Part shown: positions 1 to 6,412 of the stretch, in pieces | Position numbering within the stretch: the stretch's first letter is position 1 | How the letters are laid out: every line of letters begins with the position of its first letter | Source: Acidobacteriota bacterium | Lineage (GTDB): Bacteria; Acidobacteriota; Vicinamibacteria; Vicinamibacterales; UBA2999 | Length of the DNA: 7,043 nt | NCBI GenBank assembly: GCA_947465275.1 | Contig: CANIAI010000122.1 | Location: 1 to 7,043, forward strand | Reading direction: 5' to 3' | Made by a program: the position numbers and the translations under genes | The notes under the pieces: model-generated | Databases searched by the model: none | The model's input: the letters and a program-made list of their open reading frames with translations, nothing else | What the model was told of the DNA's origin: nothing

Positions 1-1439
1 ACCTGCAGTTCGAGCGAGCGCAGCTGGGCCGTGGCCTGACTCTGCTGCACGCGGGCCCGCGCGAGCGCCGCCTGCTGCGCGCTGCCGCCGAGCGGGTAGC
101 TCAGGTTCAGCTGCACGTTCCAGTTCGGATAGTCGCGGCCGGTCAGCGCGCGGAAGGCGTCGGAATAGCCGCCCGGCACCGTGCCGATGATCTGCGCGTT
201 GACGCCGGTGCCCTGCCGCAGGAACTGGGTGCCGCCGACGCCCTGCGCGCCGTACGCCGCCGTCAGGTCGAGCTGGGGCAGCGTCAGGTTGCGCATGTAG
301 CGCAGCGTGATGTCGTTGCCCTGCAGCAGGCGCCGGTTCTGTTCGAGGTCAGTGCGGTTGGTCAGGGCGGTCTTCACCGCGCCTTCCACGTCGAGCGGCT
401 CGGACGAGAACGTCGGCTGGTCGGTCGGGCGAATCGTGGCGGCCCACACCGGGTCGTCGGTGCCGTTGACGATCAGCCGCTTCAGCGCGAGTTCCGAGGT
501 GCGCCAGGTCGCCTCGGCCTGCGCAAGCGCCTGCCGCCGCGTCGCCGCTTCGGCCTGCGACTGCACGACGTCGAGCGGGGCGAGGGTGCCGACCTCCACG
601 CGGGCCCGGTTGTCTTCGACCAGCTTCTCGGCCAGCGCCAGCGACCCGCGCGCGACCTCGAGCGCCTGAATCGAGTAGACCAGTTCCCAGTAGGCGTTCC
701 GGACGGAGGCGAGCGTGGTCGAGACGACACCCTTCAGCTGGATATCGGAGATCTCGCGGTTGATCGCGGTGACCCGCAGCTGCTGGCGGTTGTTGTCGAT
801 GAACAGCCCGCGGAGCAGCGGCTGCACCGCCGTCACGGCGAACGAGTTCTGGAAGGCCGGGTTGTAGTTGACGAGGTTGCTCGTCGAGATCTGCTTGTTG
901 TTGTTGAACGAGAACGCGACGTTCGCGCCGGTCCAGCGCAACGCCTGGGTGATGCCGGTGTTGTACGTGCCGGTGTCGGTGCCCACGCGCGCGCCGCCGT
1001 TGAGGGTGCTGGTCGGCGGTGTCACGTTCGAGCGCTGGCCGAAGGCCGACGTGAAGGTGGGGCGGTAGGCGGCATTGAGGCGGGCGACCTGCAGGTCGAA
1101 GGTCTGCGGGTTCAGCCGCTCGACGGCGATGTCGAGGTTCCGCTCGAGGGCGCGTTCCGTCGCATCCATCACGCTCAACCCGAACTCGGGCACCGGCATC
1201 TCGGCGGTCGCCGGCCGGGTCTGGTCGCCCGCCACGCCTCCGCCGCTGACACGGGCCGCCTCGAACTGCTGCGCCGCGACGCGGGCGATCTGGTTGAGAC
1301 GGTCGTTCTCGCTTGCCGCCTGAGCGGCCTGACTGGCGGGCCGTCCCGCCGGGCTCTGGGCGTGCGCGACCGCGCCAGCCTGCGCCAGCACGAGCACACC
1401 CCACACACACGCACGTACACGCACTCGAAGCTTCGTCAT
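1..1439 (-). CDS. TolC-family outer-membrane efflux channel (3' end off the window)
   Basis: Outer-membrane channel of the TolC type, which forms a trimeric beta-barrel and periplasmic helical tunnel and exports substrates with an inner-membrane pump and adaptor. I read 479 codons with no stop, so the C-terminus lies beyond the left edge. Residues 1-27 form a signal peptide: arginine-rich start, hydrophobic VLVLAQAGAVA, and probable cleavage after AHA. Residues 28-80 are an Ala/Gln-rich linker. The first TolC repeat begins near residue 88 (LSVMDATERALERNLDI). Barrel-like alternating strands rich in Asn and Thr follow at 155-205, then QPLLRG (206-211), and long tunnel helices with the characteristic VGTLAPLDVVQSQAE (283-297). 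The second repeat starts near 350, and its barrel part ends in NWNVQLNLSYPLGG (439-452). The ATG at 1439 is preceded by AGGA (1447-1444) with 4 bases of spacing. It lies 13 bases after the Spy-like gene, so it is probably cotranscribed; pump and adaptor genes may follow off-window. The substrate cannot be told. Confidence 0.93.
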   Translation of the reverse strand, partial: MTKLRVRVRACVWGVLVLAQAGAVAHAQSPAGRPASQAAQAASENDRLNQIARVAAQQFEAARVSGGGVAGDQTRPATAEMPVPEFGLSVMDATERALERNLDIAVERLNPQTFDLQVARLNAAYRPTFTSAFGQRSNVTPPTSTLNGGARVGTDTGTYNTGITQALRWTGANVAFSFNNNKQISTSNLVNYNPAFQNSFAVTAVQPLLRGLFIDNNRQQLRVTAINREISDIQLKGVVSTTLASVRNAYWELVYSIQALEVARGSLALAEKLVEDNRARVEVGTLAPLDVVQSQAEAATRRQALAQAEATWRTSELALKRLIVNGTDDPVWAATIRPTDQPTFSSEPLDVEGAVKTALTNRTDLEQNRRLLQGNDITLRYMRNLTLPQLDLTAAYGAQGVGGTQFLRQGTGVNAQIIGTVPGGYSDAFRALTGRDYPNWNVQLNLSYPLGGSAQQAALARARVQQSQATAQLRSLELQ

Positions 1440-1452
1440 GATGTCCTGAACA

Positions 1453-1887
1453 CTACCGGTGATTGCGGCGGGTTGCCCCCCGGGCCCGTTCCCGTTGCTC
1501 GTGCACTGCGGTGAACCGGGCCCACTGGTCGGCGGTGAGGGACCGGCGCATGCGCAGCAGCATCATCGTGCGCGCCTTGTTCAACTCGGCGCGCGCCCCC
1601 TCGACCACGCCCACCTGCTCCATGACGGCCGAGTCTTCACCCTTCTCGACGAGCCGGTCGAATTCCGCCTGCGCCCGGTCGAGGGCGTCCATGTGCCGGC
1701 GCAGGTTGGGGAGGGACTTCTGGAAGATGTCTTCGAGCCGGGTGCTCTGCTCGGGGGTGAGGCCGAGTTCCCGCCGGACGCTGTCGTCCTGCCACCACTT
1801 GAAGCCCTGCGCGGCTGCCACGTTGGCCGTGGCCAGGAGGGCTGCGCAGACGAGCACGGCAGAGCGGATCAATGGTGGCACATTCAT
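1453..1887 (-). CDS. Secreted Spy/CpxP-like protein with two LTxxQ motifs
   Basis: Small periplasmic protein of 144 residues resembling the Spy/CpxP/ZraP (LTxxQ) group, helical proteins that act as periplasmic chaperones or stress sensors in enterobacteria. A signal peptide covers about residues 1-26 (hydrophobic SAVLVCAALLATANVAAA, cleavage near AAA-QG). The mature part is almost all charged helix, with LTPEQ at 43-47 and a second motif LTADQ at 117-121, the usual two-motif layout. The C-terminal 15 residues are strongly basic. The reading frame is open further upstream to 2001, but that would overlap ispH and bury the signal peptide, so I chose the ATG at 1887. No Shine-Dalgarno sequence is visible before it. 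The 40-base gap from ispH contains a short 5-bp stem (1898-1902 with 1909-1913). It lies directly upstream of the TolC gene, which supports a role in envelope stress or efflux. The family call is fairly secure; the exact function is not. Confidence 0.82.
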   Translation of the reverse strand: MNVPPLIRSAVLVCAALLATANVAAAQGFKWWQDDSVRRELGLTPEQSTRLEDIFQKSLPNLRRHMDALDRAQAEFDRLVEKGEDSAVMEQVGVVEGARAELNKARTMMLLRMRRSLTADQWARFTAVHEQRERARGATRRNHR

Positions 1888-1927
1888 GGGTGACTGTGGG
1901 GTATTACGACCCCCCGCGAAGGGCTGT

Positions 1928-3151
1928 TTACTGCTGGCCCGGCAGGGACATACCCGACTCGGCAGGAGCAGCCGCCACGAGGGATTCCAGACGGCGGACA
2001 ACGGCCCCCACGATGTTGTCGGGCGTCGAGGCGCCCGACGTGAGCCCGACCGACAGCGGCCGGGTGGCGGGCAGCCAGCCGTCGCTCGTGGTTTCGGGGG
2101 TCGCCATGGGCTTGTGGCGAATGGTGTCGACCGACAGGAGCGCCTCGGCGTCGGCGATGTGGAAGGTGGGGACCCGGGCGGCGCAGATCCGCGCCAGGTT
2201 GTAGGTGTTGCTGCTGTTGTAGCCGCCCACCACGATCATCAGGTCGGGCAGCCGCTCCTCGAGGAGGGCGATGACGGCGTCCTGCCGGTCCTGCGTCGCG
2301 CTGCAGATCGTGTCGAACGCCCGGAAATGGTCGGCCAGGTGGTCGGCGCCGTACCGGTCGGCCACGGCCTCCCGCAGCAGTTCCCCGATCGCCCGCGACT
2401 CGGTGCTGAGCATCGTGGTCTGGTTGGCGCAGCCGACCCGCTCCAGGTGCCGATCGGGATCGAATCCGGGCGAGACCGACCCGGGGAAGCGGGCGAGGAA
2501 GGCCGCCCGGTCGGTCGTGCCGGTGCCGCCCCGCCGGATGTAGTCGCAGGCGATACCGGCTTCCTCATGGTCGAGCACGACCAGGTAGTGCCCCCCGGCC
2601 GCGAGCGCCTGCGAGGCGGTGGCGCCGGTCTCCTCATGCCAGTGCTTGCCGTGGATGATCGAGGTGAAGCCGTCCTGGGCGTACCGCCGGATGTTCTTCC
2701 AGACGTTCAGCACCGACCCGCAGGTCGTGTCGACGAGGGTGCAGCCCTGGTCCGACAGCCTGGCGAGCAGCTCGACCGGCACCCCGAATGCCGGCAGGAT
2801 GACGACCGTCTCGGGACCGAGCGCGTCGAGCGACTCACCCGGATCGCTCAGGAACCGGATGCCCTGAGCGCGTAACTGGTCGTTGACGTGCGGGTTGTGG
2901 ATGATCTCGCCGGTCAGGACGACGTCGCGGTCGGGGAACTTGCGACGGGTCTGGTAGGCGTAGTCGACCGCCCGGTCCACGCCGTAGCAGAACCCGAACT
3001 CACGGGCCAGCCGAATCTCGAGCGAGCCGGTGACGTGCCGGTAGTCGTTCGCCTTGATCTGCGTGATCAGCGCGGAGTCGTAACTCTCGGCGAGGATGCC
3101 GGCGACTTCGTGCTTGAGGTCGAGGCCTTTGCGGAAGACGAGCGGTGGCAC
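1928..3151 (-). CDS. ispH: 4-hydroxy-3-methylbut-2-enyl diphosphate reductase (IspH/LytB), long form
   Basis: Cytoplasmic iron-sulfur enzyme that reduces HMBPP to isopentenyl and dimethylallyl diphosphate, the last step of the MEP isoprenoid pathway. The protein has 407 residues. The three cluster ligands are visible: C55 in EFGFCYGVDRA, C144 in DTTCGSV and C283 in TICSATQDRQ. The active-site segment HGKHWHEETGATAS (167-180) supplies the conserved His (172) and Glu (174). GGYNSSNTYNLA (309-320) and GLTSGASTPDN (369-379) form the substrate-binding Ser/Asn region. It carries about 45 extra N-terminal residues and an insertion at roughly 205-245 (ending in CANQTTMLSTES), matching the long cyanobacterial/plant type rather than the roughly 316-residue E. 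coli type. The start is GTG at 3151: the only upstream in-frame codons before a TAA are AGC, TCC and GAT, so no earlier start exists. It sits 26 bases after the anti-sigma gene and 40 before the Spy-like gene, unusual company for a housekeeping enzyme. The start codon lies in a hairpin, listed separately. Confidence 0.97.
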   Translation of the reverse strand: MPPLVFRKGLDLKHEVAGILAESYDSALITQIKANDYRHVTGSLEIRLAREFGFCYGVDRAVDYAYQTRRKFPDRDVVLTGEIIHNPHVNDQLRAQGIRFLSDPGESLDALGPETVVILPAFGVPVELLARLSDQGCTLVDTTCGSVLNVWKNIRRYAQDGFTSIIHGKHWHEETGATASQALAAGGHYLVVLDHEEAGIACDYIRRGGTGTTDRAAFLARFPGSVSPGFDPDRHLERVGCANQTTMLSTESRAIGELLREAVADRYGADHLADHFRAFDTICSATQDRQDAVIALLEERLPDLMIVVGGYNSSNTYNLARICAARVPTFHIADAEALLSVDTIRHKPMATPETTSDGWLPATRPLSVGLTSGASTPDNIVGAVVRRLESLVAAAPAESGMSLPGQQ

Positions 3152-3171
3152 GCTGGAATCTTACCAGCGTG
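3149..3171 (-). promoter_or_regulatory. Hairpin enclosing the ispH start codon
   Basis: A perfect 8-bp inverted repeat, CACGCTGG and CCAGCGTG (arms 3149-3156 and 3164-3171), flanks a 7-base loop. Read on the minus strand, the last three bases of the 3' arm are the ispH GTG start codon, and the loop holds TAAG plus the in-frame TAA just before it. There is no clear Shine-Dalgarno outside the structure. If it folds in the mRNA, it would hide the initiation site of ispH inside a cotranscript that also encodes the sigma and anti-sigma factors. No T-tract follows, so a classical terminator is unlikely. The repeat is seen directly; the regulatory role is inferred. Confidence 0.5.
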
Positions 3172-3177
3172 GCGGCG

Positions 3178-3759
3178 TCAGCGAAGGTCGGAGGCGCGCG
3201 GCGTCAGTTCATCGAGCGGGCGCAGGGCCATACCGCCTCGTCCTTCCACGGCGGCCTCGATGGCGCCGAGGACCTCATCATCGGAGAGCGGCGCCAGCGG
3301 GGCGGAGATCGCCCGGATCCCCGGCTGGCCCACCGGGCCACGCGCCTGGCTCGAGACGAACGCGGTCTCCGGCTGACGCCCGGCCCGGCCCGCGACCAGC
3401 CCGACCAGGAGACCGGCGACCGCCGCCGCGGCGATCCAGCGGGTGACCGGACGCCTGGTCCGCACGAACGGCGTCGACGGCACGCCGGCGGCCGGGAAGG
3501 CGATCACGCGCGCCGGACGGGTCTCTTCCTCGATGCGCTGCTGGATGCGGATCTGCTGGCGGGCGAGGCGGCTGGCAGGGAAGGCGGCGTCAGCGTCCTC
3601 GATGCATGCCTGACCCACCTCGTCGAGCAGCCGTGCGGTGGCGACCCGGCGCTGCTCGCAGGCCGCGCAGCCGCCGAGGTGCTGCTGTTCCTGGGCCGAG
3701 GGCGTCTCGGTGAAGCAGAGCTCCACGAGGCGGTCGTCCGAGAGATGGCGCATGGTCAT
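3178..3759 (-). CDS. Zinc-finger (zf-HC2/ZAS-type) membrane anti-sigma factor
   Basis: Protein of 193 residues, the probable cognate anti-sigma factor of the ECF sigma encoded just upstream. The N-terminal cytosolic part has the anti-sigma zinc motif H-x3-C-x2-C at residues 27-34 (HLGGCAAC), preceded by HLSDDRLVELCF, typical of the sigma-binding helix of this family. A single membrane segment lies at about 107-124 (WIAAAAVAGLLVGLVAG), with arginines on its cytoplasmic side. The remaining 70 or so residues would be periplasmic, rich in Pro, Ala and Gly, with a short acidic helix LSDDEVLGAIEAAVEG (158-173) and no recognisable sensor domain. Its ATG at 3759 overlaps the sigma stop codon as ATGA, a strong sign of translational coupling and matched stoichiometry. 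The frame is open upstream to 4086, but that part is antiparallel-frame shadow over the sigma gene. Family knowledge implies that it holds sigma at the membrane until a signal releases it; the signal is unknown. Confidence 0.9.
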   Translation of the reverse strand: MTMRHLSDDRLVELCFTETPSAQEQQHLGGCAACEQRRVATARLLDEVGQACIEDADAAFPASRLARQQIRIQQRIEEETRPARVIAFPAAGVPSTPFVRTRRPVTRWIAAAAVAGLLVGLVAGRAGRQPETAFVSSQARGPVGQPGIRAISAPLAPLSDDEVLGAIEAAVEGRGGMALRPLDELTPRASDLR

Positions 3760-4442
3760 GGCTGTCGTTCCAGCAACGTCCGCAGTTTCCGCACCGCCCG
3801 GAACAGATGCACCCGGACGGTCGCCTCGCTCAATCCCAGGGCCGCGCTGACCTCGGCGGTGCTCTGCTCGGCCATGTGGCAGAGCGTGAACACCAGGCGC
3901 TGCCGCGCGGGCAGCTGCTCGACCGCCCCGGCGATCTCGCCGGCGCGCGCCTCGGAGACCAGCCGCTGTTCCACCGAAGCCCCCGGGGCCGCGGTGTCGA
4001 TCGGCATCGGGACCACCCACCGCAGCCGGCGTGCCCGGGCCTTCCGCATGTCGAGGCAGCCGTTCACCAGAATCCGGGTGAACCACACCTCGAAGGGGTA
4101 GTCTTCCCGGTAACTGCCGATGTGCGTGAACACCTTCACGAAGGCGTCCTGCACCGCCTCGTCGGCGTCGTGCGCGTCGCGCAGGTAGTGATACGCGATG
4201 CGAACGGCCCGGCGCTGCTGGTGCGCCACCAGGTCGCCGAAGCGCTCACGGGCCTGATCGCGCTCGCCGGCCGCCATCAGCGCCTTGATCTCGGCCGCGA
4301 GGGCCGAATCGGGCGAGAGGTGACCTGACGGGCTTCCGCTCTGGCTCCGGACTCTGCCTGCTGCCTGGCCTACTGGCTGGCCTGCTGGCTGGTCGGATGC
4401 CTGACCGGGTGCGCCGGGACGCCGTGAGGGCGTTCTCGTCAT
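3756..4442 (-). CDS. ECF-type RNA polymerase sigma factor
   Basis: Extracytoplasmic-function sigma factor of 228 residues counted from the ATG at 4442. Sigma region 2 spans about 66-141, with the core-binding and -10 recognition segment YHYLRDAHDADEAVQDAFVK (84-103) and PFEVWFTRILVNGCLDMRKAR (116-136). Region 4 spans about 167-226, with AVEQLPARQRLVFTL and the helix-turn-helix STAEVSAALGLSEATVRVHLF (194-214). There is no extra C-terminal domain. The first 45 residues are unusual for the family: Pro/Gly/Gln-rich, disordered, with four Q-x-x-G-like units encoded by a 12-bp repeat. A TTG at 4445 and an ATG at 4277 (giving 173 residues, a common ECF length, with AAGG 6 bases upstream) are alternative starts; conserved-looking sequence ALAAEIKAL just before 4277 argues mildly for a longer protein. 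It heads the operon, with the anti-sigma gene overlapping by 4 bases. The sigma class is secure; the start is not. Confidence 0.92.
   Translation of the reverse strand: MTRTPSRRPGAPGQASDQPAGQPVGQAAGRVRSQSGSPSGHLSPDSALAAEIKALMAAGERDQARERFGDLVAHQQRRAVRIAYHYLRDAHDADEAVQDAFVKVFTHIGSYREDYPFEVWFTRILVNGCLDMRKARARRLRWVVPMPIDTAAPGASVEQRLVSEARAGEIAGAVEQLPARQRLVFTLCHMAEQSTAEVSAALGLSEATVRVHLFRAVRKLRTLLERQP
4356..4403. repeat. Four imperfect 12-bp tandem repeats in the 5' part of the sigma gene
   Basis: Consecutive units GCCTGCTGCCTG, GCCTACTGGCTG, GCCTGCTGGCTG and GTCGGATGCCTG are laid end to end. On the coding (minus) strand they give the tetrapeptides QASD, QPAG, QPVG and QAAG (sigma residues 14-29). 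The unit length is a multiple of three, so copy-number change would keep the frame. The first three units are close to identical and the fourth is diverged. Confidence 0.75.
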
Positions 4443-4444
4443 CA

Positions 4445-4472
4445 AATACGCTGGCCCGGGGTTGCCGTTTAC
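4445..4472 (-). promoter_or_regulatory. Candidate ECF-type promoter for the sigma operon
   Basis: On the minus strand, GTAAAC (4472-4467) is followed after 16 bases by CGTATT (4450-4445). This resembles the AAC-containing -35 and CGT-containing -10 of many ECF promoters, at the right spacing, and would fit autoregulation. If right, transcription would start at or just inside the ATG at 4442, implying either a leaderless message or use of the ATG at 4277. No experimental or consensus support is available for this lineage. Confidence 0.3.
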
Positions 4473-4478
4473 AACCCC
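4458..4478. repeat. 7-bp inverted repeat overlapping the sigma -35 candidate
   Basis: GGGGTTG (4458-4464) and CAACCCC (4472-4478) are perfectly complementary around a 7-base centre. The repeat lies 16 bases upstream of the sigma ATG and covers the candidate -35 element, so it could be an operator or simply promoter sequence. It has no T-tract in either direction, which argues against a terminator. Confidence 0.4.
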
Positions 4479-4504
4479 TTAACAAATGTCGCCGCCGGTC
4501 GCCT

Positions 4505-4527
4505 CGTCAGTGGGAGAATTCCTGACG
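4505..4527. repeat. Short inverted repeat in the divergent intergenic region
   Basis: CGTCAG (4505-4510) and CTGACG (4522-4527) are separated by 11 bases that include an EcoRI-like GAATTC. Six base pairs can arise by chance in GC-rich DNA. It is noted because it lies between the two divergent promoters, where regulators often bind. Confidence 0.25.
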
Positions 4528-4567
4528 GGCCGCGACGATGCGGGCCACTATAGCGCCGATCGGTGCA

Positions 4568-4604
4568 GCCGGGCGATCCACAGTTGACGTGGATCAGCCC
4601 CGGC
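4568..4604. promoter_or_regulatory. Candidate operator over the pckA -35 box
   Basis: A perfect 7-bp inverted repeat, GATCCAC (4575-4581) and GTGGATC (4589-4595), has a 7-base centre AGTTGAC. Flanking it, GCCGGG (4568-4573) and CCCGGC (4599-4604) extend the symmetry, with 1 and 3 unpaired bases between. The -35 hexamer TTGACG (4584-4589) starts in the centre and runs into the right arm. A dimeric repressor bound here would block RNA polymerase at pckA. The symmetry is seen directly; the regulator is unknown and I do not recognise its binding motif. Confidence 0.5.
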
Positions 4605-4613
4605 CAGTACGAT
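4584..4613 (+). promoter_or_regulatory. Sigma70-type promoter of pckA
   Basis: TTGACG (4584-4589, five of six matches to TTGACA) is followed after 18 bp by TACGAT (4608-4613, four of six matches to TATAAT, including the key first TA and final T). Transcription would begin near 4620, inside a run of eight T (4616-4623), giving a leader of about 88 bases before the pckA ATG. This is the best promoter match in the window and points the right way. Confidence 0.6.
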
Positions 4614-4667
4614 GCTTTTTTTTCTACACCTGTCAGCGTCGGCGTGTATTTGTTGTCGATGCTTTGC

Positions 4668-4688
4668 CGGCAGTCGAAGGGACTGCCG
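4668..4688 (+). promoter_or_regulatory. Hairpin in the pckA leader just before the ribosome-binding site
   Basis: CGGCAGTC (4668-4675) pairs perfectly with GACTGCCG (4681-4688) across the 5-base loop GAAGG. It ends five bases before the GGAG Shine-Dalgarno (4694-4697), leaving that site free. It could stabilise the mRNA 5' region or influence ribosome loading. The loop contains a GAAGG that itself resembles a Shine-Dalgarno sequence. No known riboswitch or protein-binding motif is recognised. Confidence 0.4.
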
Positions 4689-4693
4689 CCCTT

Positions 4694-4697
4694 GGAG
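4694..4697 (+). promoter_or_regulatory. Shine-Dalgarno sequence of pckA
   Basis: GGAG lies 10 bases before the ATG at 4708, with AAGAG (4701-4705) as a second, too-close purine tract. It supports the chosen pckA start. Confidence 0.65.
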
Positions 4698-4707
4698 TTA
4701 AAGAGCT

Positions 4708-6306
<1,599 letters not shown>

Positions 6307-6327
6307 GCGCGCCGGTCTGTCATCACC

Positions 6328-6376
6328 CGTGGGCCGGTTCCGGTTCGACCTCGTGGTCGACCGGGGCCGGCCCACG
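6328..6376 (+). terminator. Long GC-rich hairpin after pckA, without a T-tract
   Basis: The arms 6328-6350 and 6355-6376 form 22 base pairs with one bulged T (6345) and two G-T wobbles around the tetraloop TCGT (6351-6354). The outer ten pairs, CGTGGGCCGG with CCGGCCCACG, are perfect. It begins 22 bases after the pckA stop. Neither strand has a T-run after it, so it is not a canonical intrinsic terminator; it may be a T-less terminator, a barrier protecting the pckA 3' end, or an attenuator ahead of gatB. The structure is certain as sequence symmetry; its role is inferred. Confidence 0.6.
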
Positions 6377-6412
6377 TCCGCTCACCCCGCCGCGTCCCGC
6401 CCGTCGTCCACC

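Noticed and set aside
349..1410. 353-codon minus-strand frame overlapping the TolC gene
   Set aside because: It is an out-of-frame, Arg-rich shadow. The true frame, open from 1439 to the left edge, shows a signal peptide and the TolC repeats.
1381..1430. Run of alternating CA/AC (CACACCCCACACACACGCACGTACACG) as a possible microsatellite
   Set aside because: It lies within the signal-peptide coding part of the TolC gene (Val, Arg, Ala and Cys codons), is short and imperfect, and is explained by coding sequence.
1463..2875. 470-codon open frame on the plus strand across the Spy-like gene and ispH
   Set aside because: It spans two well-supported opposite-strand genes and their gap, has no recognisable motif, and is a GC-driven shadow frame.
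3760..4086. N-terminal extension of the anti-sigma frame
   Set aside because: It overlaps the conserved part of the sigma gene in another frame, while the ATGA overlap at 3756-3759 gives a natural start right before the anti-sigma domain.
3145..4101. 318-codon plus-strand frame over the anti-sigma and sigma genes
   Set aside because: It is antisense to two overlapping genes with clear domains, is low in recognisable structure, and has no ribosome-binding site of note.
4568..4623. Intrinsic terminator made of the dyad plus the T8 run
   Set aside because: Eleven bases separate the stem from the T-run, too many for a normal intrinsic terminator, and no gene ends on the plus strand before it. 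A promoter explains the region better.
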